Source: an uncultured Spirochaetales bacterium (GTDB lineage Bacteria > Spirochaetota > Spirochaetia > Sphaerochaetales > Sphaerochaetaceae). From it: a stretch of DNA of 5,851 nt. This document shows, in pieces, positions 1 to 5,510 of this stretch. Under the pieces are notes generated by a model. That model saw nothing but the letters and a program-made list of their open reading frames with translations, ran no database searches and was not told where the DNA came from. Position 1 is the first letter of the stretch. Each line of letters starts with the position of its first letter. The DNA is taken from positions 1 to 5,851 of the forward strand of contig CALFMX010000250.1 of the NCBI GenBank assembly GCA_937902565.1. The letters are read 5' to 3'. The translations under genes and the position numbers were made by a program.

Positions 1-463
1 GCACCTTGGGCTGGCTCATCAGCGCGCGGCCCATGGCCAGCATCTGCTGCTCGCCACCGGACAGGGTGCCCGACACCTGCTTGCGCCGCTCCTTCAGTCG
101 CGGGAAGCGCTGGTACACCACCTCCAGGCCCTGGTCCACCTCGCTGCCAGAGCGGGTGTAGCCGCCCATCTCCAGGTTTTCCTCCACCGACATCTGGGTG
201 AAGACCCGGCGGCCCTCCGGCACGTGGGCCAGGCCCCTGGAGACGATTTTGTGGGGGGCCACGCCGCCCAGGTTCTCCCCCAAGAACTCCACGGAGCCGG
301 TCTTAGAGTGGAGCAGGCCGGACATGGTCTTTAGGATGGTGGATTTTCCCGCGCCGTTGGCGCCGATCAGGGTGACAATCTCGCCGGGATTCACCTCGAA
401 GGACACGTCCTTGATGGCGTGGATGGCGCCATAATACACATTGATGTTTTCCACTTTCAGCAT
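1..463 (-). CDS. livF: LivF, branched-chain amino-acid ABC transporter ATPase (3' end cut by window edge)
   Basis: One of the two cytoplasmic ATPases that power high-affinity uptake of leucine, isoleucine and valine through the LivH/LivM channel. The first 154 codons are present and the frame runs open off the left edge. It begins MLKVENINVYYGAIHAIKDV. Walker A is GANGAGKST (residues 34-42), the Q-loop region is VPEGRRVF (81-88, the Glu variant usual in LivF) and the ABC signature is LSGGEQQ (134-140). The sequence stops just before the expected Walker B aspartate. The family is normally about 235 residues, so roughly a third is missing. The ATG at 463 lies 7 bases after the livG stop; a GGAGGG at 480-475, inside the end of livG, serves as its ribosome site with a rather long 11-base spacer. 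The neighbouring ATGs at 474 and 471 are out of frame. The LivF rather than LivG assignment rests on the short N-terminus and the VPEGRRVF motif. Confidence 0.95.
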   Translation of the reverse strand, partial: MLKVENINVYYGAIHAIKDVSFEVNPGEIVTLIGANGAGKSTILKTMSGLLHSKTGSVEFLGENLGGVAPHKIVSRGLAHVPEGRRVFTQMSVEENLEMGGYTRSGSEVDQGLEVVYQRFPRLKERRKQVSGTLSGGEQQMLAMGRALMSQPKV

Positions 464-470
464 GATGGCA

Positions 471-1322
471 TCATCCCTCCTTCTTGGTGCCCAGGTAGGC
501 CGCGATGACCTCCGGATTGTTCTGGATGTCGTCGGCCGTGCCCTTGGCGATGATCTGTCCGAAGTTCAGCACGCAGATGCCCTCGCAGATGCCCATGACC
601 AGATTCATGTCATGCTCGATAAGCATGATGGCAATTTGGAAGGTGTCACGGATTTTTACGATGTTCTCCATCAGCTCCCCAGTCTCTGAGGGGTTCATGC
701 CCGCCGCCGGCTCGTCCAGCAGCAGCACAGAGGGGTTGGTGCCCAGGGCGCGGACAATCTCCAGGCGGCGCTGTGCGCCGTAGGGCAGGGAGCCGGACTG
801 GTGATGGGCCAGGTCCTGCATGTCGAAGATACTCAGCAGCTCCATGGCCCGCTCCTTGGCCACCTTTTCCGTTTTCCAGAAGTGGGGCAGCCGGAGGATG
901 GATTCCACCATGTTGTACTCCATCTCCTTGTGCAGTCCAATCAGCACGTTATCCAGCACCGACAGGTCCTTAAAGAGGCGGATGTTCTGGAAGGTGCGGG
1001 CGATGCCCGCATGGTTGACCTGGACGGTGTTCATCCCGGCGGTATCCTTTCCGTCCAGAAGGGTGGTGCCCCGGGTGGGCTGGTACACCTTGGTCAGCAG
1101 GTTAAACACCGTGGTTTTGCCGGCGCCGTTGGGTCCGATGAGACCGGCGATCTCGGTGCGGCCAATGGCCATGTCGAACTTGTTCACGGCGGTGAGGCCG
1201 CCAAAGTCGATGCCCAGGTGGCGGCACTCCAGGATGGGGCTTTTGTCCACGTCCCGCTCCGGAATGATATTGGTGCTGGGCACCGGGACCAGCTTGGTAT
1301 CCGGCTTCAGGGGCTTAGTCAT
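471..1322 (-). CDS. livG: LivG, branched-chain amino-acid ABC transporter ATPase
   Basis: Complete 283-residue partner ATPase of LivF, acting on the cytoplasmic face of the LivH/LivM permease. Walker A is GPNGAGKTT (63-71), the Q-loop is RTFQNIRLF (109-117), the signature is LPYGAQRRLEI (179-189), Walker B is VLLLDEPAAG (199-208) and the switch histidine is in IEHDM (235-239). The IARTFQNIRLF block and the long insert between Q-loop and signature are typical of LivG rather than LivF. The signature has YGAQ where the family usually shows YGxQ or SGGQ, so it should still be active. About 30 residues precede the usual ABC start (LECRHLGIDFGG), giving a slightly long N-terminus. The ATG at 1322 overlaps the livM-tail stop by 8 bases (ATGACTAA), and an AAGGAGG lies about 9 bases upstream, so translation is probably coupled. 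The next gene, livF, starts 7 bases after the TGA. Confidence 0.96.
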   Translation of the reverse strand: MTKPLKPDTKLVPVPSTNIIPERDVDKSPILECRHLGIDFGGLTAVNKFDMAIGRTEIAGLIGPNGAGKTTVFNLLTKVYQPTRGTTLLDGKDTAGMNTVQVNHAGIARTFQNIRLFKDLSVLDNVLIGLHKEMEYNMVESILRLPHFWKTEKVAKERAMELLSIFDMQDLAHHQSGSLPYGAQRRLEIVRALGTNPSVLLLDEPAAGMNPSETGELMENIVKIRDTFQIAIMLIEHDMNLVMGICEGICVLNFGQIIAKGTADDIQNNPEVIAAYLGTKKEG

Positions 1323-1542
1323 GGACCTCAGCCTCCTTTTTCTCTCCTCTGCGACCGGTGGCGAAATTCAGGAATTTCTCCAGCAGATGGCTCAGGGAGA
1401 GGTCATAGGTGCCCATCAAACCGGTGGGCTTGAAGATCATCACGATGATAAGCATGGCAGAGTAGACCACCATACGGTAATCGTTAAACTCACGCAGAGC
1501 CTCGGGCAGGATGGTCAGCACGGTGGCGACCATGATACCGCC
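1315..1542 (-). pseudogene. livM: LivM permease, C-terminal fragment
   Basis: Last ~70 residues of a branched-chain amino-acid permease, normally 300-400 residues. Diagnostic stretch: VLTILPEALREFNDYRM followed by a hydrophobic helix (VVYSAMLIIVMIF) and KPTGLMG, which matches the conserved 'LPE-LR----YR---Y---LI--M---P-GL-G' end of LivM/LivH-type permeases. It ends with a charged tail (GRRGEKKEAEVHD). It immediately precedes livG with an 8-base overlap, the normal livM-livG order. Its N-terminal membrane segments and the EAA-type loop are missing, replaced by the ATPase head. Confidence 0.85.
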
Positions 1543-1710
1543 CATCATCGCATAGGCGAGTGTCGATTTACCACACCCCGACTCCCCGATGATGCCAACC
1601 GCCTCATCATAGCCGATGGCCAGTGTGAGGTTGTCCACAGCACTGAAGGTGCCTGTCGGGGTCCTGAAGTCGATGGACAATCCATCGATGTTGAAGATCT
1701 TATCGTTCAT
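1315..1710 (-). CDS. Chimeric ORF: head of a DppD/OppD ATPase fused in frame to the tail of LivM
   Basis: A 131-codon open frame made of two unrelated protein pieces. Residues 1-57 are the start of a peptide-transporter ATPase, with its Walker A GESGCGKST at 42-50. From about residue 58-60 the sequence becomes the membrane-embedded C-terminus of LivM (VATVLTILPEALREF, then DYRMVVYSAMLIIVMIFKPTGLMG and a charged tail). No known family joins these. The piece has a P-loop but no signature, Walker B or H-loop, so it cannot be a working ATPase, and it keeps at most two or three of LivM's membrane segments. The start (ATG at 1710) overlaps the upstream permease stop by 11 bases and has AAAGGTG seven bases upstream; the stop overlaps livG by 8 bases. 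Each end therefore fits its own operon perfectly while the middle does not. I read it as a join between two DNA molecules, not a functional protein. Confidence 0.85.
   Translation of the reverse strand: MNDKIFNIDGLSIDFRTPTGTFSAVDNLTLAIGYDEAVGIIGESGCGKSTLAYAMMGGIMVATVLTILPEALREFNDYRMVVYSAMLIIVMIFKPTGLMGTYDLSLSHLLEKFLNFATGRRGEKKEAEVHD
1543..1710 (-). pseudogene. dppD: DppD/OppD-type peptide transporter ATPase, N-terminal fragment
   Basis: First ~56 residues of an ABC ATPase of the peptide/nickel class, which would normally be about 320 residues. It opens MNDKIFNIDGLSIDF, includes the family's usual 'S-AVDNLTL' stretch and Walker A GESGCGKST, and continues STLAYAMMG, where relatives go on to a short Leu-Pro segment. 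Everything after this, including the signature, Walker B, H-loop and the C-terminal oligopeptide/dipeptide transporter extension, is replaced by LivM sequence. Position and overlap with the DppC-type gene fit the third to fourth gene of a dpp/opp operon. The right-hand limit of the fragment is uncertain by about 10 bases. The specific symbol is by family and order only. Confidence 0.8.
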
Positions 1711-2530
1711 GGATCAACACCTTTGATGCAAAGTCGCTGATGATCGAGATGGCGATCACCAGCGAGGCGATGGCCAACGCTGGATAGAGCACCGCCCACG
1801 GGGCCTGGGCGATGATCTCCTTGTTCTCGATGACCATCATCCCCCAGTCGGGATTAGGCGGTTGTAGGCCGACGCCAAGAAATCCCAGCGAGGCGACGGT
1901 CATGATCGAGTAGGCGAAGCGGGCAGTCGCCTCGACGATGATCGGTGCGGTGGTATTGGGCAGGATCTCGACGAACATGATGTAGAGATGGCTCTCCCCC
2001 CGGATCCGGGCTGCCTTGACATACTCCTTCTCCTTTTCGCCGAGCAGCACCGACCGTGCCACCCTGGCTGTCGCCGGCACATACGCCACCGAGACGATGA
2101 GTGTCAACGAGAGGATGGTGGAACCTCCCAAAACCCCCAACACCACCATCGCCAATACCAGCGTCGGGATGGCCATGATGATGTCCATCGCCGCCAGAAA
2201 AAGCGTATCGACCGCCTTGGAGAAGTAGCCGGCACAGAAGCCCAACAGCACCCCTACAACGGTCGAGAGCAACGAGGAGAAGAGGGCAACGGCAAAGATC
2301 GAGCGACTGCCGTGGATAATCCGGCTCAGGATATCCCGTCCCAATGCATCGGTGCCCAAGAGATGGCCCGCGGTCCTCGGCGGGGAGAGCGAGTGCTCGC
2401 TATCGATGGCGGTGTAGGTAAATGGAACCAGAGCCGGTCCGATGAGGGCGGCGAGGAGCCAGAAGAGGAGGATGGCCACGGCGAACTGGACGAGGCGGTT
2501 GGCCTTCAGGTGGTGGATCAGCGTGTTCAC
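1700..2530 (-). CDS. dppC: DppC-type permease of a peptide/nickel ABC importer
   Basis: Second inner-membrane channel subunit of a PepT-family importer; 276 residues, a typical length. A hydrophobic helix (16-37) follows a short cytoplasmic start. Next comes the hallmark HLLGTDALGRDILSRIIHG (56-74), which marks the DppC/OppC/NikC group, then about five more membrane segments. The ATPase-docking EAA loop is YVKAARIRGES through EILPN (170-191). The ASLGFLGVGLQPPNPDWG block (213-230) is also characteristic. I chose the GTG at 2530 because AAGGAGGG sits five bases upstream (2543-2536) and because GTG overlaps the previous gene's TGA as GTGA. The same frame runs open another ~680 bases upstream, but that part is a shadow inside the DppB-type gene. 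It ends with TAA, overlapping the following ATPase start by 11 bases. Substrate is not determinable from sequence; the symbol is family-level. Confidence 0.93.
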   Translation of the reverse strand: MNTLIHHLKANRLVQFAVAILLFWLLAALIGPALVPFTYTAIDSEHSLSPPRTAGHLLGTDALGRDILSRIIHGSRSIFAVALFSSLLSTVVGVLLGFCAGYFSKAVDTLFLAAMDIIMAIPTLVLAMVVLGVLGGSTILSLTLIVSVAYVPATARVARSVLLGEKEKEYVKAARIRGESHLYIMFVEILPNTTAPIIVEATARFAYSIMTVASLGFLGVGLQPPNPDWGMMVIENKEIIAQAPWAVLYPALAIASLVIAISIISDFASKVLIHER

Positions 2531-3495
2531 TGCTGCCCTCCTTGATGACGGATCAGGGGGTTGAGCACACCGTAGAGAATATTGGTGAGACGGGTGGAGA
2601 GGGTATAGATCACGGTGATGAGGAGTACACACACCTCGATGAGGGGGATATCCCGTGTCTTGACAGCGGTGAGCAACAGCGACCCCATCCCGGGAAAACC
2701 GAAGAGCGATTCGACGACAACCAAGCCTCCGAAGAGCCACCCCATGTTCATCCCGATGACCGTGATGGTCGGCAAGAGTGCGTTGCGCAGCGCGTGGCGC
2801 CTGATGATGTACATCCGTGGCAACCCCTTCAGGCTTGCACTTTTGATATAGCCGGAGTGGAGGACACCAATCATTGAGGAGCGCTGCATCCGCGAAACGT
2901 AGCCGAACATCACGAACGTGATGGAGAGCGCCGGCAAGATCAGGATCCGTAGGTTTGTCCAGAGCGTCTGGCCGATCGGGATGATCGAGACAATGGGCAG
3001 CCACTTCAATGTGACGGAGAAGAGCACGATCAAGAGCACCCCGCTGACAAACTCCGGCAACGCCATCGTCGCAAGCCCGATGAAGGAGATGATCGAGTCG
3101 GCTGTCTTTCCCTCCTTGACCGCCGCCACCACGCCAAAAAAGATGGAGAGGGGGACGAAGAGCAGGAATGCGGTGAATGCGAGGGCGAGCGAGTGCGCCA
3201 CCCGGCGCCACAAGAGCGAGTTCACGCTCACTCCCTTCATATAGATCGACTCTCCGAGATCACCGCGCAGAAGACCGCTCATCCACACGAAGTAGCGCTG
3301 CACCGCTGGCTTGTCCAATCCCCTGCTCTGCCGTAGTGCGGCAACAGCCTCTTCGGTGGCGCTCTGCCCGAGGATGATCTGTGCTACATCACCGGGCATG
3401 AGCTCGACAAGCATGAAAATCAAAGCCGACATCACCACGATGGTAAGCACGAGAGAGAGGAGCTCCCTGGCTACGAAGGTCCACAGTCGTTTCAT
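2527..3495 (-). CDS. dppB: DppB-type permease of a peptide/nickel ABC importer
   Basis: First channel subunit of the importer, 322 residues. Residues 12-36 give the first membrane helix and the family's LMPGD motif. RGLDKPAVQRYFVWMSGLLRGDLGES (58-83) is the periplasmic segment conserved in DppB/OppB/GsiC. The EAA loop that docks the ATPase is YIKSASLKGLPRMYIIRRHALRNALLP (216-242). FGFPGMGSLLLTAVKTRDIPLI (265-286) and a final helix near 288-305 complete the family pattern of six segments. I prefer the ATG at 3495 (MKRLWTF) over the in-frame TTG at 3507, which lies one base after the binding-protein stop and has no ribosome site. The ATG has only a weak one (a GAG-TTGGA stretch), so it may depend on coupled translation. 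The TGA is shared with the GTG start of the DppC-type gene. Ligand unknown; the symbol is family-level. Confidence 0.93.
   Translation of the reverse strand: MKRLWTFVARELLSLVLTIVVMSALIFMLVELMPGDVAQIILGQSATEEAVAALRQSRGLDKPAVQRYFVWMSGLLRGDLGESIYMKGVSVNSLLWRRVAHSLALAFTAFLLFVPLSIFFGVVAAVKEGKTADSIISFIGLATMALPEFVSGVLLIVLFSVTLKWLPIVSIIPIGQTLWTNLRILILPALSITFVMFGYVSRMQRSSMIGVLHSGYIKSASLKGLPRMYIIRRHALRNALLPTITVIGMNMGWLFGGLVVVESLFGFPGMGSLLLTAVKTRDIPLIEVCVLLITVIYTLSTRLTNILYGVLNPLIRHQGGQQ
2536..2543 (-). promoter_or_regulatory. Strong ribosome binding site deciding the GTG start of the DppC-type gene
   Basis: AAGGAGGG on the minus strand, followed by a five-base spacer (CAGCA) and GTG at 2530. It lies inside the last codons of the DppB-type gene and settles the start of a frame that is otherwise open far upstream. 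Confidence 0.85.
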
Positions 3496-3508
3496 GGTCT
3501 GGTCCAAC

Positions 3509-5017
3509 TCAATCGATATCGGTGTACTTGTACTGCACGATCATGGTAAGGGGGTGGCTATAGCCACGCACACGCCTATGCAGTGCCACAAGCTTTGGCA
3601 CCTGGATGTTGATCAGGGCCCCCTCATCATGAAAGCGCCTTTGCAACTCGGCGTAGTAGAGCAGGCGTGTCCCTTCATCAGCCTCGCCGGCGATGCGGTC
3701 GATCAACGAGTCGATCACCGGATCGACGAGGTGCGCCTCGTTCCACGGTCCCCTTGAATGGAATGCAAGGCCCAGGAGGATCGCCGGATCGATACGCCCG
3801 CCCCACCCGGTGATGGAGAAGCCGACCTTCAACCAGTACTGGGAGAGGTAGACATCGCGGGTGAACCCCTTCAGGTTGATGGCGAAACCCGCCGGGGCGG
3901 CGAGCTCGGCGATGGTTTGGCTGAGTTCCTTGCCGTAGGGGTGGTCGCTGGCGTAGTAGAGATCGACGCTCACCCCGCTCGGATAGCCCGCTTCAGCGAG
4001 GAGGGCCTTCGCCTTCCCAATGTCCCGTCCCCTCAGGCCCAGATCGTAAAATTCGGGCAGTGTGTTCAAAATCGGGGTCTCGCTATAGTAGAAGCCATCC
4101 CCCAATTCCATCTGGGCGAGGTTGCGGGCCAGGATGACGGGGTCCATGGTGTATTTGAAGGCAAGACGCACCCGGTTGTCATCAAAGGGCTTGCGGTCCA
4201 CGGCCATGGAGATGAAGCGCTGCTCCTGATAGGCAGCGATCACCGAGATCTGTGGATTCGATGCGAGCCGCTGGGCAGCCACCGGGCTGATGAGGGGGAC
4301 CACATCAACCTGCCCGCCCTCCAGCATCGCCACCTTTGCATCCAGATCGCTGATGAAGTAGATCTCCAGTCGATCGACCTTCGGCAGCTGTGGGTCCCAA
4401 TAATCGGGATTTCGCACCAAGAGGGCGTTCTCCTTGGGGACCATCTGCGAGAGGATGAAGGGCCCGGTACCCATCGGTTTGCGTTCACCCATATTCTCAT
4501 AGTCGTAGTGGCGACTGAGGATCGCCATATTGTAGTCGGTCATCTGCAAAACAAAGGTCGGCCGTCTCTCCTTGAGGGTGACGACCACGGTGTGGTCATC
4601 GACCACGTCGACGCGTTGAATCACGGCGAAGTCCGCTCGTTTGAGATGGCCGACCGCAGGGTCCTGGGTCCGCTCGAGGGTGTACTTCACATCCCAGGCA
4701 TCAAAGGGTGAACCATCATGGAAGCGCACCCCCTCTCGGAGGTGGAACGTCCAGACTGTCCCGTCATCGGTGGACCAATCGGTGGCAAGCACCGGCCTGA
4801 GGCTGTTATCCTGGGCATCGACCTCCACCAAGTACTCATAGATCGAGGAGTTGAGTGCAACAGCCTGGCCGTCCCATACCCCGGGAGTGATGAGCCCAGG
4901 CACATTCTCCGCGATCCGGATGGCTTTTTTGCCATGCTCCGCCTCCTTGGCACCCCCGCTGGTCAATGGATGCAAGAAGAGGATCAATCCAATCATCAGA
5001 ACCAGTATCTTTTTCAT
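3509..5017 (-). CDS. Extracellular solute-binding protein, family 5 (peptide/nickel type)
   Basis: A 502-residue exported binding protein that captures ligand and presents it to the DppB/DppC channel. The first ~23 residues form a signal peptide (MKK, a hydrophobic core, then LTSGGA-KEA). No cysteine follows, so it is probably cut by signal peptidase I and not lipid-anchored, which suits a diderm with a periplasm. SBP family 5 landmarks: WSTDDGTVWTFHLREGVRFHDGSPF (81-105), DVKYTLER (109-116), GTGPF (183-187), RNPDYWDP (202-209) and an LEGGQVDVV segment (232-240). I chose the ATG at 5017 because AAGGGGG lies at 5030-5024, six bases upstream, and because it places the signal peptide at the N-terminus; the frame extends upstream to a TTG at 5086 without support. 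It is first in the operon, with a promoter about 100 bases upstream. Peptides are the most likely ligands, but nickel, opines and sugars occur in this family. Confidence 0.92.
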   Translation of the reverse strand: MKKILVLMIGLILFLHPLTSGGAKEAEHGKKAIRIAENVPGLITPGVWDGQAVALNSSIYEYLVEVDAQDNSLRPVLATDWSTDDGTVWTFHLREGVRFHDGSPFDAWDVKYTLERTQDPAVGHLKRADFAVIQRVDVVDDHTVVVTLKERRPTFVLQMTDYNMAILSRHYDYENMGERKPMGTGPFILSQMVPKENALLVRNPDYWDPQLPKVDRLEIYFISDLDAKVAMLEGGQVDVVPLISPVAAQRLASNPQISVIAAYQEQRFISMAVDRKPFDDNRVRLAFKYTMDPVILARNLAQMELGDGFYYSETPILNTLPEFYDLGLRGRDIGKAKALLAEAGYPSGVSVDLYYASDHPYGKELSQTIAELAAPAGFAINLKGFTRDVYLSQYWLKVGFSITGWGGRIDPAILLGLAFHSRGPWNEAHLVDPVIDSLIDRIAGEADEGTRLLYYAELQRRFHDEGALINIQVPKLVALHRRVRGYSHPLTMIVQYKYTDID

Positions 5018-5023
5018 TCCATA

Positions 5024-5030
5024 CCCCCTT
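5024..5030 (-). promoter_or_regulatory. Ribosome binding site of the solute-binding protein
   Basis: AAGGGGG on the minus strand, six bases before the ATG at 5017. It fixes the start of the binding protein at the signal peptide rather than at the TTG 69 bases upstream. Directly seen; the match to the anti-Shine-Dalgarno is partial (GGGG in place of GGAGG). Confidence 0.7.
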
Positions 5031-5065
5031 AGGTAGTCGTCGACTCCTCTTCTTGACGATGGGAA

Positions 5066-5081
5066 CAGGGTGGAAACCCTG
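5066..5081 (-). repeat. Small inverted repeat in the leader of the binding-protein operon
   Basis: Minus strand CAGGGT-TTCC-ACCCTG: a perfect 6-base stem with a 4-base loop, between the promoter and the ribosome site. It could form a stable leader hairpin affecting mRNA stability, or be a dyad bound by a regulator. No T-run follows, so it is not a terminator. Function not known. Confidence 0.55.
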
Positions 5082-5115
5082 ACCAAAAAGAGGTCGCCAA
5101 AAAACCGACAACCTT

Positions 5116-5144
5116 ATTTAATTATAGAGTATGGCAGTTGTCAA
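5116..5144 (-). promoter_or_regulatory. Sigma-70-like promoter of the peptide-transporter operon
   Basis: On the minus strand a perfect -35 TTGACA (5144-5139) is followed, after 17 bases, by TTAAAT (5121-5116), a 4-of-6 match to the -10 box. A perfect TATAAT (5126-5121) overlaps it but is only 12 bases from the -35, too close for standard spacing. Transcription would start near 5109-5107, giving a leader of about 90 bases before the ATG at 5017. It is placed correctly for the only operon downstream. The boxes are seen; promoter activity is inferred. Confidence 0.6.
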
Positions 5145-5146
5145 GG

Positions 5147-5167
5147 GGGAAAACCCCGCTTTTTCCC
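5147..5167. repeat. Inverted repeat just upstream of the -35 box (candidate operator)
   Basis: GGGAAAA (5147-5153), a seven-base spacer and TTTTCCC (5161-5167) form a perfect 7-base dyad. Nested in it, GGGG-AAAA-CCCC (5146-5157) gives a second, alternative hairpin. The dyad begins two bases from the -35 box of the operon promoter, where activator or repressor sites often lie. On the plus strand the nested hairpin is followed by five Ts, but no plus-strand gene ends here. The structure is seen; a regulatory role is inference. Confidence 0.45.
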
Positions 5168-5452
5168 GGGCTCTCCAGCTCACGGTACGAGATGATGCAT
5201 CATGCAAAACCAGGATTTAGGTACTCAATGAGAATATTTTTATTTTCTTCTATCAAAATAATATATGGCTTTTGGATCGCGAGGAGCGACCCTATTGTAC
5301 CACAAGCTCAATCAGGAGCTTTGAAGCTACTATCAGGGTGATAAATCCACACGCACCCACCAGCTGCGGGACACCTCTGCACAGTCCGATGCAGAGCGAC
5401 CTCTTGGATCCTTTCAATCACTATGCCACCACTGCCCTTACGTGTGTACACC
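5168..5452. other. Intergenic stretch without a recognisable gene
   Basis: Lies between the promoter region of the peptide-transporter operon and the terminator of the right-hand gene. I see no convincing reading frame with a ribosome site on either strand, and no tRNA or rRNA. It holds a perfect 12-base palindrome, ATGATGCATCAT (5192-5203); an AT-rich block (about 5228-5267); AAGCTC-6-GAGCTT (5304-5321); and CTCTGCA-8-TGCAGAG (5375-5396). None has a T-run. The hairpins might belong to a small RNA, operators or a decayed gene; I cannot decide between these. Confidence 0.5.
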
Positions 5453-5493
5453 AAAAAAAGGGACTGCGATCCATCCAACTGGAACCAGTCCCT
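5453..5493 (-). terminator. Intrinsic terminator of the right-hand gene
   Basis: On the minus strand AGGGACTG (5493-5486), a 19-base loop, CAGTCCCT (5466-5459) and then a run of seven Ts (the stem's last T lies within it; 5459-5453). The stem is a perfect 8 base pairs. It begins 17 bases after the TAG of the gene ending at 5511, the expected place, and isolates that gene from the peptide-transporter operon downstream. Confidence 0.85.
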
Positions 5494-5510
5494 CGCTCAA
5501 AAACGTGTTT

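Noticed and set aside
820..1740. 306-codon plus-strand frame opposite livG and the chimera
   Set aside because: It lies antisense to genes with complete ABC motifs, has no recognisable domain and crosses the junction; it is a shadow of biased codons.
2531..3211. Upstream extension of the DppC-type frame (Arg/His/Pro-rich residues)
   Set aside because: This is the DppB-type gene read in another frame; the GTG at 2530 with a strong ribosome site is the real start.
3758..4711. 317-codon plus-strand frame opposite the binding protein
   Set aside because: Antisense to a clear SBP family 5 gene; the translation is rich in His/Gly/Asp with no fold or ribosome site, a typical mirror frame.
5018..5086. 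TTG-initiated N-terminal extension of the binding protein
   Set aside because: It would bury the signal peptide 23 residues inside the protein and has no ribosome site, whereas the ATG at 5017 has one.
5121..5126. Perfect TATAAT as the -10 box
   Set aside because: Only 12 bases from the TTGACA and no other -35 at 17 bases; the overlapping TTAAAT at 17-base spacing is preferred, though TATAAT could act with an activator.
5145..5165. Plus-strand terminator (GGGG-AAAA-CCCC then TTTTT)
   Set aside because: The stem is only four to five pairs and no plus-strand gene ends upstream; a dyad linked to the minus-strand promoter fits better.
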